From positions 1-46,004 of IMG/VR virus record IMGVR_UViG_3300015261_000005: 46,004 nt of DNA. One strand, given 5' to 3'. Below the pieces are notes generated by a model. The model was given only the letters and a program-made list of their open reading frames with translations, searched no databases and was not told where the DNA came from. Origin of the DNA: a virus. The position numbers and the translations under genes were made by a program. Each line of letters begins with the position of its first letter. The stretch's first letter is position 1. Shown here in pieces: positions 1 to 6,417 of this stretch.

Positions 1-48
1 ACCTTGACATGGTAGGGGTCACAAGTTCGATCCTTGTACCGCCCACCA
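1..48 (+). tRNA. tRNA-Val(GAC), 3' part only
   Basis: The 5' half lies outside the window. Visible parts are the anticodon loop TTGACAT (4-10) with anticodon GAC at 6-8, a T-stem ACAAG/CTTGT (21-25 and 33-37) around the loop TTCGATC, the acceptor strand ACCGCCC (38-44), discriminator A45 and encoded CCA (46-48). The anticodon-loop sequence and layout match bacterial tRNA-Val(GAC). The host tRNA is completed by this left copy, because the right copy has no matching 5' half. Confidence 0.85.
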
Positions 49-55
49 CTTTCCC
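1..55. repeat. attL: attL core repeat
   Basis: These 55 bases are identical to 45950-46004. They cover the anticodon loop, variable loop, T-arm, acceptor strand and CCA of a tRNA plus seven bases beyond it. This is the classic footprint of a tyrosine integrase that inserts into the 3' part of a tRNA gene and restores it. The integrase gene begins 43 bases inside. Confidence 0.95.
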
Positions 56-86
56 AAATGGCGCAAAGTGGCTTGAAGACAGCGAT

Positions 87-113
87 AAAGGAGCCTTTCA
101 CGGCTCCTTTTTT
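87..113 (+). terminator. Intrinsic terminator behind the tRNA, overlapping int stop
   Basis: A perfect 9-bp stem (87-95 with 102-110) closes a six-base loop and runs into six T residues (108-113). On the plus strand it would end transcription from the host tRNA before it enters int as antisense. The int stop codon (98-100, minus strand) lies in the loop. On the minus strand the stem is followed by few T residues, so it is a weaker terminator for the integrase operon. Confidence 0.8.
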
Positions 114-1207
114 CTTGCCTTACGCTGAGGCAAAAATCCCGGTTCTAACACGCAACTAGCACGCAGCACGTCCATGTATCCGTCGATGACGGCCACAGCC
201 TGGCCGAGGTAATCCGGCCGGTACTTCGCATAGATCTCCGTCTTGCCTCCGTACGCGCGGTGGCCGATGAAGCCGTTGATCTCAGCCTCCGGCACCGCCT
301 TGGCGCGCATCTCGGTGGCCATCGTGTGGCGGATGTCCTTCGCGATGAAGTGCCGAGGCAGCTTCGCCCGCGTGCGTATCTTTCGCCATGCCGTCTTAAA
401 ACTCTCGATGGGCTTGCCTCTCCACGCCACCAGCGGCCCCTCCTGCGCCTCCTCCAGCCACGGCATGAGGAATCGACCCACAGGCACGACCGGGCGGTGC
501 TTGCGCGTCTGGCGGCGCCCAGGTGGGTTTGAGTCGATGAGCCGACGGTCGAAGTCGACGAAGCTCCGGTGCAGGCCGAGGATTGTCTCCGGGCGCGACG
601 CCATACCGTACGCTAGCGCCAGGTACATGCGCTCGTGCGGAAGCTCGGCCGCGTTCCAGAGTGCGATCGACTGATCGACGGTCAGCACGACGTCGCGCGG
701 CGGTCCGTCCTGTCCTGGGATCACGTAGGGCACCGTATCGATCTCGCCTTCCTTCCATGCCCGTGTCAGCGCGGCCTTGCCCACGGTTAGGATCCGCTTG
801 ATGTAGCCGTCGGAAAGCGGGGGCGTCCGCTGACCCTTGAGCCAGACGATGAACTCCCGCTGCCGTTGAGGTGTGACCTCGGCCACCGTGGCACCGGCGA
901 AGAAGTCCGACCAGTAGCCCAGCGCCATGCGCGCCATCTCAGCCGACTCGGTCTCAGCGGCGTGCTGCTCGTAGTAGCGCACGAAGACCAGTTCGATGCT
1001 GGTCTCGTGCGCTGCCTGCTTGCCGACACGGCCGTGCTTCGCGAACCACTCCCACAGGATCAGCTTCGCCGCTTGAAGATGGTCTGTGCCAAGCGATGCG
1101 CGTCGCGTTTGTCGAGACTCTGGATCGAACCAAGTTCGACACCACTGTTCCGAGCCACGGCGTTTGCTGAGCCAGTAGTCGCCGATTTGGCCGGTGCGTT
1201 CCTGCAT
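98..1207 (-). CDS. int: Tyrosine recombinase (phage integrase)
   Basis: This 369-residue protein catalyses site-specific insertion and excision at the tRNA-Val att site. An arm-binding-like N-terminus (residues about 10-60) is followed by a core-binding domain (about 70-165) and a catalytic domain. Visible catalytic residues are R205, K236, R293 in the stretch DIRHT, H316 in IGHR and the nucleophile, probably Y326 in EIYAKY. The usual first His of the HxxR box is replaced by K290. The start overlaps the upstream excisionase-like gene by 148 bases in another frame. The N-terminus resembles a real arm-binding domain, so I keep this start. It is the last gene of the leftward operon and lies beside attL. 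Confidence 0.95.
   Translation of the reverse strand: MQERTGQIGDYWLSKRRGSEQWCRTWFDPESRQTRRASLGTDHLQAAKLILWEWFAKHGRVGKQAAHETSIELVFVRYYEQHAAETESAEMARMALGYWSDFFAGATVAEVTPQRQREFIVWLKGQRTPPLSDGYIKRILTVGKAALTRAWKEGEIDTVPYVIPGQDGPPRDVVLTVDQSIALWNAAELPHERMYLALAYGMASRPETILGLHRSFVDFDRRLIDSNPPGRRQTRKHRPVVPVGRFLMPWLEEAQEGPLVAWRGKPIESFKTAWRKIRTRAKLPRHFIAKDIRHTMATEMRAKAVPEAEINGFIGHRAYGGKTEIYAKYRPDYLGQAVAVIDGYMDVLRASCVLEPGFLPQRKARKKEP
148..165. repeat. Putative integrase arm-type site, left copy
   Basis: An 18-base sequence (ACACGCAACTAGCACGCA) occurs here and again, exactly and in the same orientation, at 45851-45868. The copies lie roughly 93 and 82 bases inside the two att cores, as expected for arm-type sites bound by the integrase N-terminal domain. 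This copy is inside the 3' coding part of the integrase gene itself. Confidence 0.65.
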
Positions 1208-1389
1208 TGCTGTCGATACTCGTCGAGGATGGATTCGGTGTAGCGGATGATTCGTTGCCCGATCCGCATCGGGTGGATCTTGCCGGCGACGCGCTCGCGC
1301 ATGAGCGTGGCCTTGCTGACGCCGAGACGGCGGGCGGCTTCGCCCTCGTCGAACGGCGCGTGTAGATCTTCAGCTGCCCCCACGGCCAA
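1060..1389 (-). CDS. Excisionase-like HTH protein
   Basis: A 109-residue protein. Residues about 13-55 form a MerR/AlpA-like winged helix (EGEAARRLGVSKATLMRERV, then an arginine-rich wing), the usual fold of phage excisionases. It lies directly upstream of int, as expected for a directionality factor. The C-terminal 50 residues are low-complexity and are encoded by the same DNA as the integrase N-terminus in a second frame. Its start overlaps the next gene upstream by 20 bases. The role is inferred from fold and position. Confidence 0.75.
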   Translation of the reverse strand: MAVGAAEDLHAPFDEGEAARRLGVSKATLMRERVAGKIHPMRIGQRIIRYTESILDEYRQQCRNAPAKSATTGSANAVARNSGVELGSIQSLDKRDAHRLAQTIFKRRS

Positions 1390-1711
1390 TCTCCTTCCTA
1401 ACTAAATTGGCGATCTGTTCCAGCGTCCCGAAGGCCATATACCGACCGGAGCCCAGGCTCGTCAGTGCTGCCTTTATGGGAACTTTCTTGGCATCTTTGT
1501 CGTACGCCTTCGTCGGGCGAACCCATATCAGGACTGAGGCGTCGAGGGAGGCGTCGGCGGCAACCATCCGGGCAGCCATGGCCTTACCTATGCCGCGCTG
1601 GCCGTTGCTGACGGACGCGAGCGACGGATACGGGATGTCTAGCTTTTCGGAGACCTCGGTAAGGCCCCCATTGCGCTCAACGTAGTCGAGCCAGTATTTC
1701 CTAGCATCCAT
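1370..1711 (-). CDS. Small HTH DNA-binding protein
   Basis: A 113-residue protein with an N-terminal helix-turn-helix-like segment (LTEVSEKLDIPYPSLASVSN, about residues 17-36) followed by a sequence like those of phage Cro/C1-related proteins. It overlaps the excisionase-like gene by 20 bases and the upstream gene by 11, so it belongs to the same transcript. It could be a second regulator or part of the excision control. I do not recognise a precise family. Confidence 0.6.
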   Translation of the reverse strand: MDARKYWLDYVERNGGLTEVSEKLDIPYPSLASVSNGQRGIGKAMAARMVAADASLDASVLIWVRPTKAYDKDAKKVPIKAALTSLGSGRYMAFGTLEQIANLVRKEIGRGGS

Positions 1712-1916
1712 CCTGATATCCCCATTCGCGCATGAGTTCGTCGGCCCTTTCCCTAATGAAATCGCACGTATCCCACGATCCGTGGCAGTGATTGCGGGCC
1801 TCGGCTATGGCCTGTGTTTGCGCATGGGCCAAGGCGGCATCGCGAGTCAACTCGTAACGATCACCATCGCCGTATGTGTATCCCGTCGTGTGGACTAGCT
1901 TGGTTAGCAGCCTCAC
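1701..1916 (-). CDS. Hypothetical protein, 71 aa
   Basis: A small, charged and probably soluble protein with two cysteines near the middle and one at the C-terminus. No known motif is visible. It overlaps both neighbours by a few bases (ATGA with the gene upstream), which supports a real, coupled gene in the leftward operon. Confidence 0.6.
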   Translation of the reverse strand: MRLLTKLVHTTGYTYGDGDRYELTRDAALAHAQTQAIAEARNHCHGSWDTCDFIRERADELMREWGYQDGC

Positions 1917-2536
1917 GCCCCACCTCCCGCCCCGGCCCTGGTTCTGGCGAGGTCGATGGCTGCGTCTATGTCGTGGCCTTCACCTTCGAAGTCGAATTCA
2001 ACGGAGACAGGGTCCATGGATTTCTTGTCGAACCACTTCTGTGTGTGATGCTCTTTCAAAAACTGATACCGCTCCGCATCCGCCACCGCCTCAACAAGCG
2101 CCTGGCCGTGGTCTCGTATCAGGTCAGCGCACGCACGGTTGTATGTGTCCTCCCATTCCCAGTTCGATGCGATGCGATCGTTTAGTTCGATGCACGCCTT
2201 CAACTCCTCAACCATGCTCACTGCCCACCTCCTTTCGGCGGTTCGGGTAGGGGCTTCCACACTCACCGCCTTGGGCTGGGTGGATAGGGCGGCGCTCCAT
2301 CCCTGCCACCGAAGATTCGTGAGGGTACTCACGTATCTATCGCTACCGTCGTCCCTGATGGTTACGGGATGTCCTTTCGCCATAGCCCACTTCTCAAACG
2401 CAGCTCGCACATCCGTCACGCTGGCTTGGGTCATGGCTCGTTTCTCTTGCTGGCATACCTTGCAAATTCCATGGCCGCCGCATCTGGCGACACTGCCATC
2501 ATCGTTAGGAACAACCCAGCCGTGACCGGCCATCAC
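1913..2536 (-). CDS. Hypothetical phage protein with N-terminal Cys cluster
   Basis: A 207-residue protein. Residues 19-28 carry C-x6-C-x2-C, suggesting a metal knuckle. The C-terminal part (RYQFLKEH ... HDIDAAIDLAR) resembles a tail shared by many small early phage proteins of unknown function. The 2536 start overlaps the stop of the upstream gene (ATGA). An internal Met at residue 35 is an alternative start and would remove the Cys cluster. The product is unknown. Confidence 0.6.
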   Translation of the reverse strand: MMAGHGWVVPNDDGSVARCGGHGICKVCQQEKRAMTQASVTDVRAAFEKWAMAKGHPVTIRDDGSDRYVSTLTNLRWQGWSAALSTQPKAVSVEAPTRTAERRWAVSMVEELKACIELNDRIASNWEWEDTYNRACADLIRDHGQALVEAVADAERYQFLKEHHTQKWFDKKSMDPVSVEFDFEGEGHDIDAAIDLARTRAGAGGGA

Positions 2537-3090
2537 CCACCCCCTGTCGGTGCTGCGTTGGAGGGTGATACCGCCAGCATTTCAGTGATGCGCTTGATAT
2601 CCCAAGCTGCAGAATTAACCTCGTGTTTCCACAGTTTCGAAGGTCCGTCCTCGACCGTTCCTACAGCACGAGATAGCTTGGTCTTAGCGTCCGAAAGTAG
2701 CGCGAGAAATTCATCAACAGGCACGAGGCTGTAGCCGGCGGGGATGGTGGGGGTGGCAAACAAAGGAACGACAGGATTGCCGGACGTACCGAGGTGGAAC
2801 AACCGCGACTTCTCAGCGCCTTCCTTGGTTACATTCGCGGGAACCGGTGTTCCGTCACTGAAATGACGGAGTATCGACCCGTCACTCAATGTCGGAAACC
2901 AAGCCACAGCCTCCCCCTGTGCAACGGGCCGGGGTTGGGATAGGTGGGCGTCGATGGCGTTGGCGCACTCATCGTGCCGACGCGCTTGGCGCTCCGCGAA
3001 ATCTGGATGCTGTGCTGCTAACTCCGAGCTTCGGACGGCCACGGCTTGCGCCCTATGCCAGTCGCGTACCTGCTCAAGCGTCATTGTCAT
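2533..3090 (-). CDS. Hypothetical early phage protein, 185 aa
   Basis: The ATG at 3090 is chosen because it has an AAGGAG ribosome site 8-9 bases upstream and overlaps the previous stop as ATGA. A longer frame extends upstream but lacks this support. The N-terminus (TLEQVRDWHRAQA) and the later segment with VPLFATP and a Pro-rich linker resemble modular small proteins of other phages whose role is unknown. It is soluble, with no catalytic motif visible. Confidence 0.65.
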   Translation of the reverse strand: MTMTLEQVRDWHRAQAVAVRSSELAAQHPDFAERQARRHDECANAIDAHLSQPRPVAQGEAVAWFPTLSDGSILRHFSDGTPVPANVTKEGAEKSRLFHLGTSGNPVVPLFATPTIPAGYSLVPVDEFLALLSDAKTKLSRAVGTVEDGPSKLWKHEVNSAAWDIKRITEMLAVSPSNAAPTGGG

Positions 3091-3365
3091 TTCGTCTGCT
3101 CCTTGGGGGTGCGGGCGGTGTCTACCGCTTCGATGAATGTCGGCCCGCGAAGATTTCCGATTTCGGCAGATGGTCCGTATCGATGTTGACCGCCCATATC
3201 CATCGAGCAAGTACGGAAATTGCGAGCGATCCAGTCCAACCGCTCACAGTCGTCGGCCGCTTGGCGGAGGGCGTTCGATGTGCGGATGTCGAAGCCGTAA
3301 TCGGCTGCGCCCTGGTCGTAGTCATTGGCCATCTGCCGCAACTGGTTGGGTTGGTAGCGGGTCAT
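3087..3365 (-). CDS. Hypothetical protein, 92 aa
   Basis: The ATG at 3365 overlaps the methyltransferase stop as ATGA, so I prefer it over a start 11 codons upstream. The protein is soluble and rich in Asp, Arg and Gln. The pattern QAADDCERLDWIARN followed by a glycine-rich stretch is common in small phage proteins of unknown function. Confidence 0.6.
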   Translation of the reverse strand: MTRYQPNQLRQMANDYDQGAADYGFDIRTSNALRQAADDCERLDWIARNFRTCSMDMGGQHRYGPSAEIGNLRGPTFIEAVDTARTPKEQTK

Positions 3366-4123
3366 GCTACTTGCTCCGTCACGTCGAACTGAATGCATCT
3401 TGCGGCAACGTAGGACTCAATGAATGCCGCGGCGATCTGCGGGACGATCGCATTGCGGGCGGCATCAGTTGCCTCCACGCATCGGGGAATCCCATGGTCC
3501 AAAGCTCGAAACCTGGCAAGTGCTCGTTGCCACCCTCCTTCCCACGGAAGTAGTTGCTGCTGCCCCCCCACTCGTCGATCCGGCCAGCTACGTGATTCTT
3601 TCCGTGATTGCTTGTTCCACTCGGAGTCGGCAACGAACCAGAGCCGGTCACGTCGATGGGGCGCATCTTCGGCACTCGCCGAAAGTACCGCCGCCCCGAT
3701 GGCGTAGTCGCGTCCTTCCAGGTCACCGCCGACTCCATCGAGCCAGCCGTGCCCAATCGCGTTTGCAACCTGCTCTCCAAAGATGACTGAAGGCTTGCGC
3801 TCGCGGATGAGGTGGAACCATGCAGGCCAGAGATGCCGCTTATCGTCAATCCCAGTGCGGCTACCTGCGACGCTGAAAGGCTGGCAAGGGCAGCTACCAG
3901 TCCAGACGGGTCGACTGTCCGGCCATCCGGCAAGTCGAAGAGCCAAGGACCAGCCCCCAAGCCCTGCGAAAAAATGACATTGCGTATAACCGATGAGTTC
4001 ATTTGGGGTGATGTCCTCGATGGATCGTTCGTCGACCACACCAGGCGCGATGTGACCGGCGTCAATGAGGTTGCGCAGCCACTGTGCGGCGTACGGATCA
4101 ATCTCGTTGTAGTAGGACTTCAC
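3362..4123 (-). CDS. DNA cytosine-5 methyltransferase
   Basis: A 253-residue protein that should transfer a methyl group from AdoMet to C5 of cytosine in phage or host DNA, probably to evade restriction. Motif I FAGLGG (52-57), motif IV with catalytic Cys in PCQPFS (C80) and motif VIII HRRDRLWF (156-163) are clear. Two motifs are altered: motif VI reads EQV instead of ENV, and the C-terminal motif reads RNAIVPQ instead of GNAxxPQ. The target recognition region is very short. No cognate endonuclease is adjacent, so it looks like an orphan enzyme. It overlaps both neighbours by four bases. Confidence 0.9.
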   Translation of the reverse strand: MKSYYNEIDPYAAQWLRNLIDAGHIAPGVVDERSIEDITPNELIGYTQCHFFAGLGGWSLALRLAGWPDSRPVWTGSCPCQPFSVAGSRTGIDDKRHLWPAWFHLIRERKPSVIFGEQVANAIGHGWLDGVGGDLEGRDYAIGAAVLSASAEDAPHRRDRLWFVADSEWNKQSRKESRSWPDRRVGGQQQLLPWEGGWQRALARFRALDHGIPRCVEATDAARNAIVPQIAAAFIESYVAARCIQFDVTEQVA

Positions 4124-4518
4124 AACAGTGCGTCCATGGCTTCTCGCTTCCTTTCCGCAGCGGCCATCACAGAGGCGATTCTTTCCTTATCGCCGCCAGG
4201 TTTCTGGCCCCAATAATTCGTCGCTTCGGAATAGGCATGATCAGCCTCAACCAACTCCCCCACCCGCGCCCGGAGCGAGGCGAGTTCTTCTTGCGAAGAT
4301 TGGTACATGCGATAGTTGGCATCGGCCAGTCGCTCAAAGCGTGCACGTTCTTCCTCAAGCGCCCTGTAGTCGGCGTGGGTGACGAAGGCCGTGGATACGT
4401 TGCAGTCGTGGCCGAAGATGACTTCTACCTTCGTATCGTTCATAGCTGCTTGCCTTTCTTCATCAAGACGAGGGTTGTAACCAGCCATCTTCTCTGACTT
4501 CGTCAGTCGTCTAGCCAT
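4120..4518 (-). CDS. Hypothetical coiled-coil protein
   Basis: A 132-residue protein with a long heptad-rich middle (about residues 48-90, rich in Glu, Ala, Arg and Leu) that should form a coiled coil. It overlaps the methyltransferase gene by four bases. The start at 4518 lies three bases after the upstream stop and has a GGGGTGA-type ribosome site. A later Met at residue 26 is possible. No catalytic motif is seen. Confidence 0.6.
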   Translation of the reverse strand: MARRLTKSEKMAGYNPRLDEERQAAMNDTKVEVIFGHDCNVSTAFVTHADYRALEEERARFERLADANYRMYQSSQEELASLRARVGELVEADHAYSEATNYWGQKPGGDKERIASVMAAAERKREAMDALL

Positions 4519-4521
4519 GGC

Positions 4522-4746
4522 TCACCCCTGCTTCAGCGCGTTGCGGGCGATGGCTGTGTGCCATCCGCATCGAAAACCATGGATTAGGATTTCGCCATCG
4601 GGAAGACATTCAGCGCAGGCGTGATCTGTCACCTTCTGACCATGCCGAACAATCCAACTAGCCATCTGTTCCACCTCGGCGGTGAGTTCGGCGATGCGGG
4701 CGTCTTTCTCCGCGATGATCTTTTCCTGCAAGTCGTGCATAGCCAT
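4522..4746 (-). CDS. Small coiled-coil protein with C-x2-C motif
   Basis: A 74-residue protein with an N-terminal helix of heptads (KIIAEKDARIAELTAEVEQM) followed by CAEC and a further Cys-Gly-Trp-His, a possible metal site. The start codon shares one base with the stop of the HNH gene (TAATG). Phage proteins of this layout are common but have no known function. Confidence 0.6.
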   Translation of the reverse strand: MAMHDLQEKIIAEKDARIAELTAEVEQMASWIVRHGQKVTDHACAECLPDGEILIHGFRCGWHTAIARNALKQG

Positions 4747-5243
4747 TAGGAGCCCTCCCGAGGTACTGGATTGAAATCGTGATACTTGGCTTTAGCGGCA
4801 AGGTAAGCTGCGTGAGCTTCTTCCTCAGTCTTGAAGCTTCCGAGGTTTATTCTCTTGTGGTTAACGCAGATCTTTGCTTGAAAGCGTTTCTTCCAAGGGA
4901 CCGCGCCGGTTAAATGATGTTTGTTGTACTGCTTTGCCAGGTTTTGACTGTTCTGCGCAGCGGAGCACTCTCGAAGATTATCGATGCGGTTGTCCGATCT
5001 ATCACCATTGATGTGGTCAATGAACTCATCCGGCCATCTTCCATGCACATATAGCCATGCAAGTCTGTGCGCGAGATAAGTACGGCCCTTTGCGTAGATT
5101 TTTATGTATCCGTTAGTCGGCTTTGGTGTAAGACGCTTAATGCATCCATCAACCATGATCCTTGAAAACAAACCCGCGTCTGGATCGTATGAAATGCATT
5201 CCATAAGATCCGATTGGGTCAGTCCATCGTTACGCGGTTTCAC
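4746..5243 (-). CDS. HNH homing-type endonuclease with AP2 domain
   Basis: A 165-residue DNA endonuclease of the HNH-AP2 type. An HNH core reads HRLAWLY ... FIDHINGDRSDNRIDNLR (about residues 58-93), followed by an AP2-like DNA-binding segment with KRINLGSF (about 118-155). Such genes are selfish elements that cleave intronless or gene-less alleles and spread by repair. The coding region is visibly richer in A and T than its neighbours, supporting separate origin. Even so, it is neatly coupled by 1- and 4-base overlaps to the genes on either side. Confidence 0.9.
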   Translation of the reverse strand: MKPRNDGLTQSDLMECISYDPDAGLFSRIMVDGCIKRLTPKPTNGYIKIYAKGRTYLAHRLAWLYVHGRWPDEFIDHINGDRSDNRIDNLRECSAAQNSQNLAKQYNKHHLTGAVPWKKRFQAKICVNHKRINLGSFKTEEEAHAAYLAAKAKYHDFNPVPREGS

Positions 5244-5578
5244 TCGCCTTCCCCCTCGGCACGCTGGAGGGCGGCGCGGGCTTTGGCTAGCGGCTCTTGC
5301 AGTTCACTGGCCGACTTGCCGTTGTAGTAGAAGCAACCGTCATCCCAGTTGGCATGCTTTTCCAGCGCGGCGTGTAAAGATGCGAGGGCATCTACGACGG
5401 AAGGCGTCTCACGAATGAGCTTCGTGTACGGGTCGTTCTTGACCAGCTCGACACCCTTGACGCCCTCCACCACAACATCGCCATTGGATGAAACAAGGTT
5501 CCACGTCGACTTACGCATGCCGCCGTGCTCGGTGCATTCCCAGCGCCATGTGACGCCCGTCCACTTCCTCTCGCTCAT
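5240..5578 (-). CDS. Hypothetical protein, 112 aa
   Basis: A soluble protein with an N-terminal aromatic-rich beta-like half (Trp, Gly, Val) and a helical C-terminus ending in an acidic tail. It overlaps the HNH gene by four bases. The sequence gives no functional motif. Confidence 0.6.
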   Translation of the reverse strand: MSERKWTGVTWRWECTEHGGMRKSTWNLVSSNGDVVVEGVKGVELVKNDPYTKLIRETPSVVDALASLHAALEKHANWDDGCFYYNGKSASELQEPLAKARAALQRAEGEGE

Positions 5579-5600
5579 GGCGTGTCCTTAGTAGTGGTGT

Positions 5601-5795
5601 TCATGCGGCACGCCCCATGGAGTGCGGTACATCAGTATTGGAAAGCCACGGAGCGCGAAGCTCGGGGTGGACGCTGTGCGGACAGATGGACGACCGGTGG
5701 GCGTAACGGCCCGGCTTCCCGTTGTCCCAGTACTCGCGCTGCTGCGTGGCCTGGTTGTCGAACCAGCCGGAGAAGAGGTCGGGCGTGCGCTGCAT
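5601..5795 (-). CDS. Small hypothetical protein, 64 aa
   Basis: The ATG at 5795 lies two bases after the stop of the upstream gene. The frame starts MQRTPDLFSGWFDNQ and ends 22 bases before the next gene. A longer version of the frame would run into the upstream gene and lacks a ribosome site. The function is unknown. Confidence 0.5.
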   Translation of the reverse strand: MQRTPDLFSGWFDNQATQQREYWDNGKPGRYAHRSSICPHSVHPELRAPWLSNTDVPHSMGRAA

Positions 5796-5797
5796 GG

Positions 5798-6415
5798 TCA
5801 GGCGGCCTCGGCCGACGGCTGGGCGGCGTCGAACTGCTCGATAGCCCACACAATGGCGTGGCAGCACCATAGGAAGCGGGTGGTGTAGCGCTCGGTGCCG
5901 ATCTCCCAGTAGTCAGAGAAAGACCACTGGCCGCCATTCGGACGGTCAAACGTGAAGTCACGTAGAGCGGGCATAGCCTCGTGTTCGCTGTCTGCGTGGC
6001 ACAGGATCTCGCGACGAACCTGGTCCCAACACTCCGTTCGAGCGTTGGTGTCCTCCGTTTCTTCCCAGGACGAATCGAACGAATCCGTGACGCTGCGAGT
6101 GAAAGCTTCCGAGTCCCACTCCTTCAAGCCGGCTGACCTGTCGGCCGCCTCGACTTTTTCACCCCAGTAGGACGGATTGATCCGACCACTCTCTGACCGG
6201 AAGAAATCGAACATGTCGCTGAGGCGCCAGAAGACGTAGGTGCCACAGTCTCCTGCGATGGTCAGGTAGCCCGGCCACGTGATGATGTCGTAGTGGTAGA
6301 CGCTGCTGCCGTCGGCCGCACGGAAGTGAAGATGGCGGTGCTTGCCGTCATTCTTCACAACCGTCATTACATGCGTCGCAACGTCTTTCAGGAAGGATTC
6401 TTTGGTGACGGTCAC
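5798..6415 (-). CDS. Hypothetical early phage protein, 205 aa
   Basis: A soluble protein with a conserved-looking N-terminal half (HLHFRAADGSSVYHYDIITW, then GDCGTYVFWRL around residues 60-70) found in many temperate phages of proteobacteria but not assigned a function, as far as I know. The C-terminal half is rich in Trp and Phe. It starts two bases before the YqaJ gene stop, which suggests it belongs with the recombination genes. Confidence 0.7.
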   Translation of the reverse strand: MTVTKESFLKDVATHVMTVVKNDGKHRHLHFRAADGSSVYHYDIITWPGYLTIAGDCGTYVFWRLSDMFDFFRSESGRINPSYWGEKVEAADRSAGLKEWDSEAFTRSVTDSFDSSWEETEDTNARTECWDQVRREILCHADSEHEAMPALRDFTFDRPNGGQWSFSDYWEIGTERYTTRFLWCCHAIVWAIEQFDAAQPSAEAA

Positions 6416-6417
6416 GG

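Noticed and set aside
3379-4077. Alternative minus-strand frame overlapping the methyltransferase (3379-4101)
   Set aside because: It lacks methyltransferase motifs and ribosome site; the other frame is clearly the enzyme.
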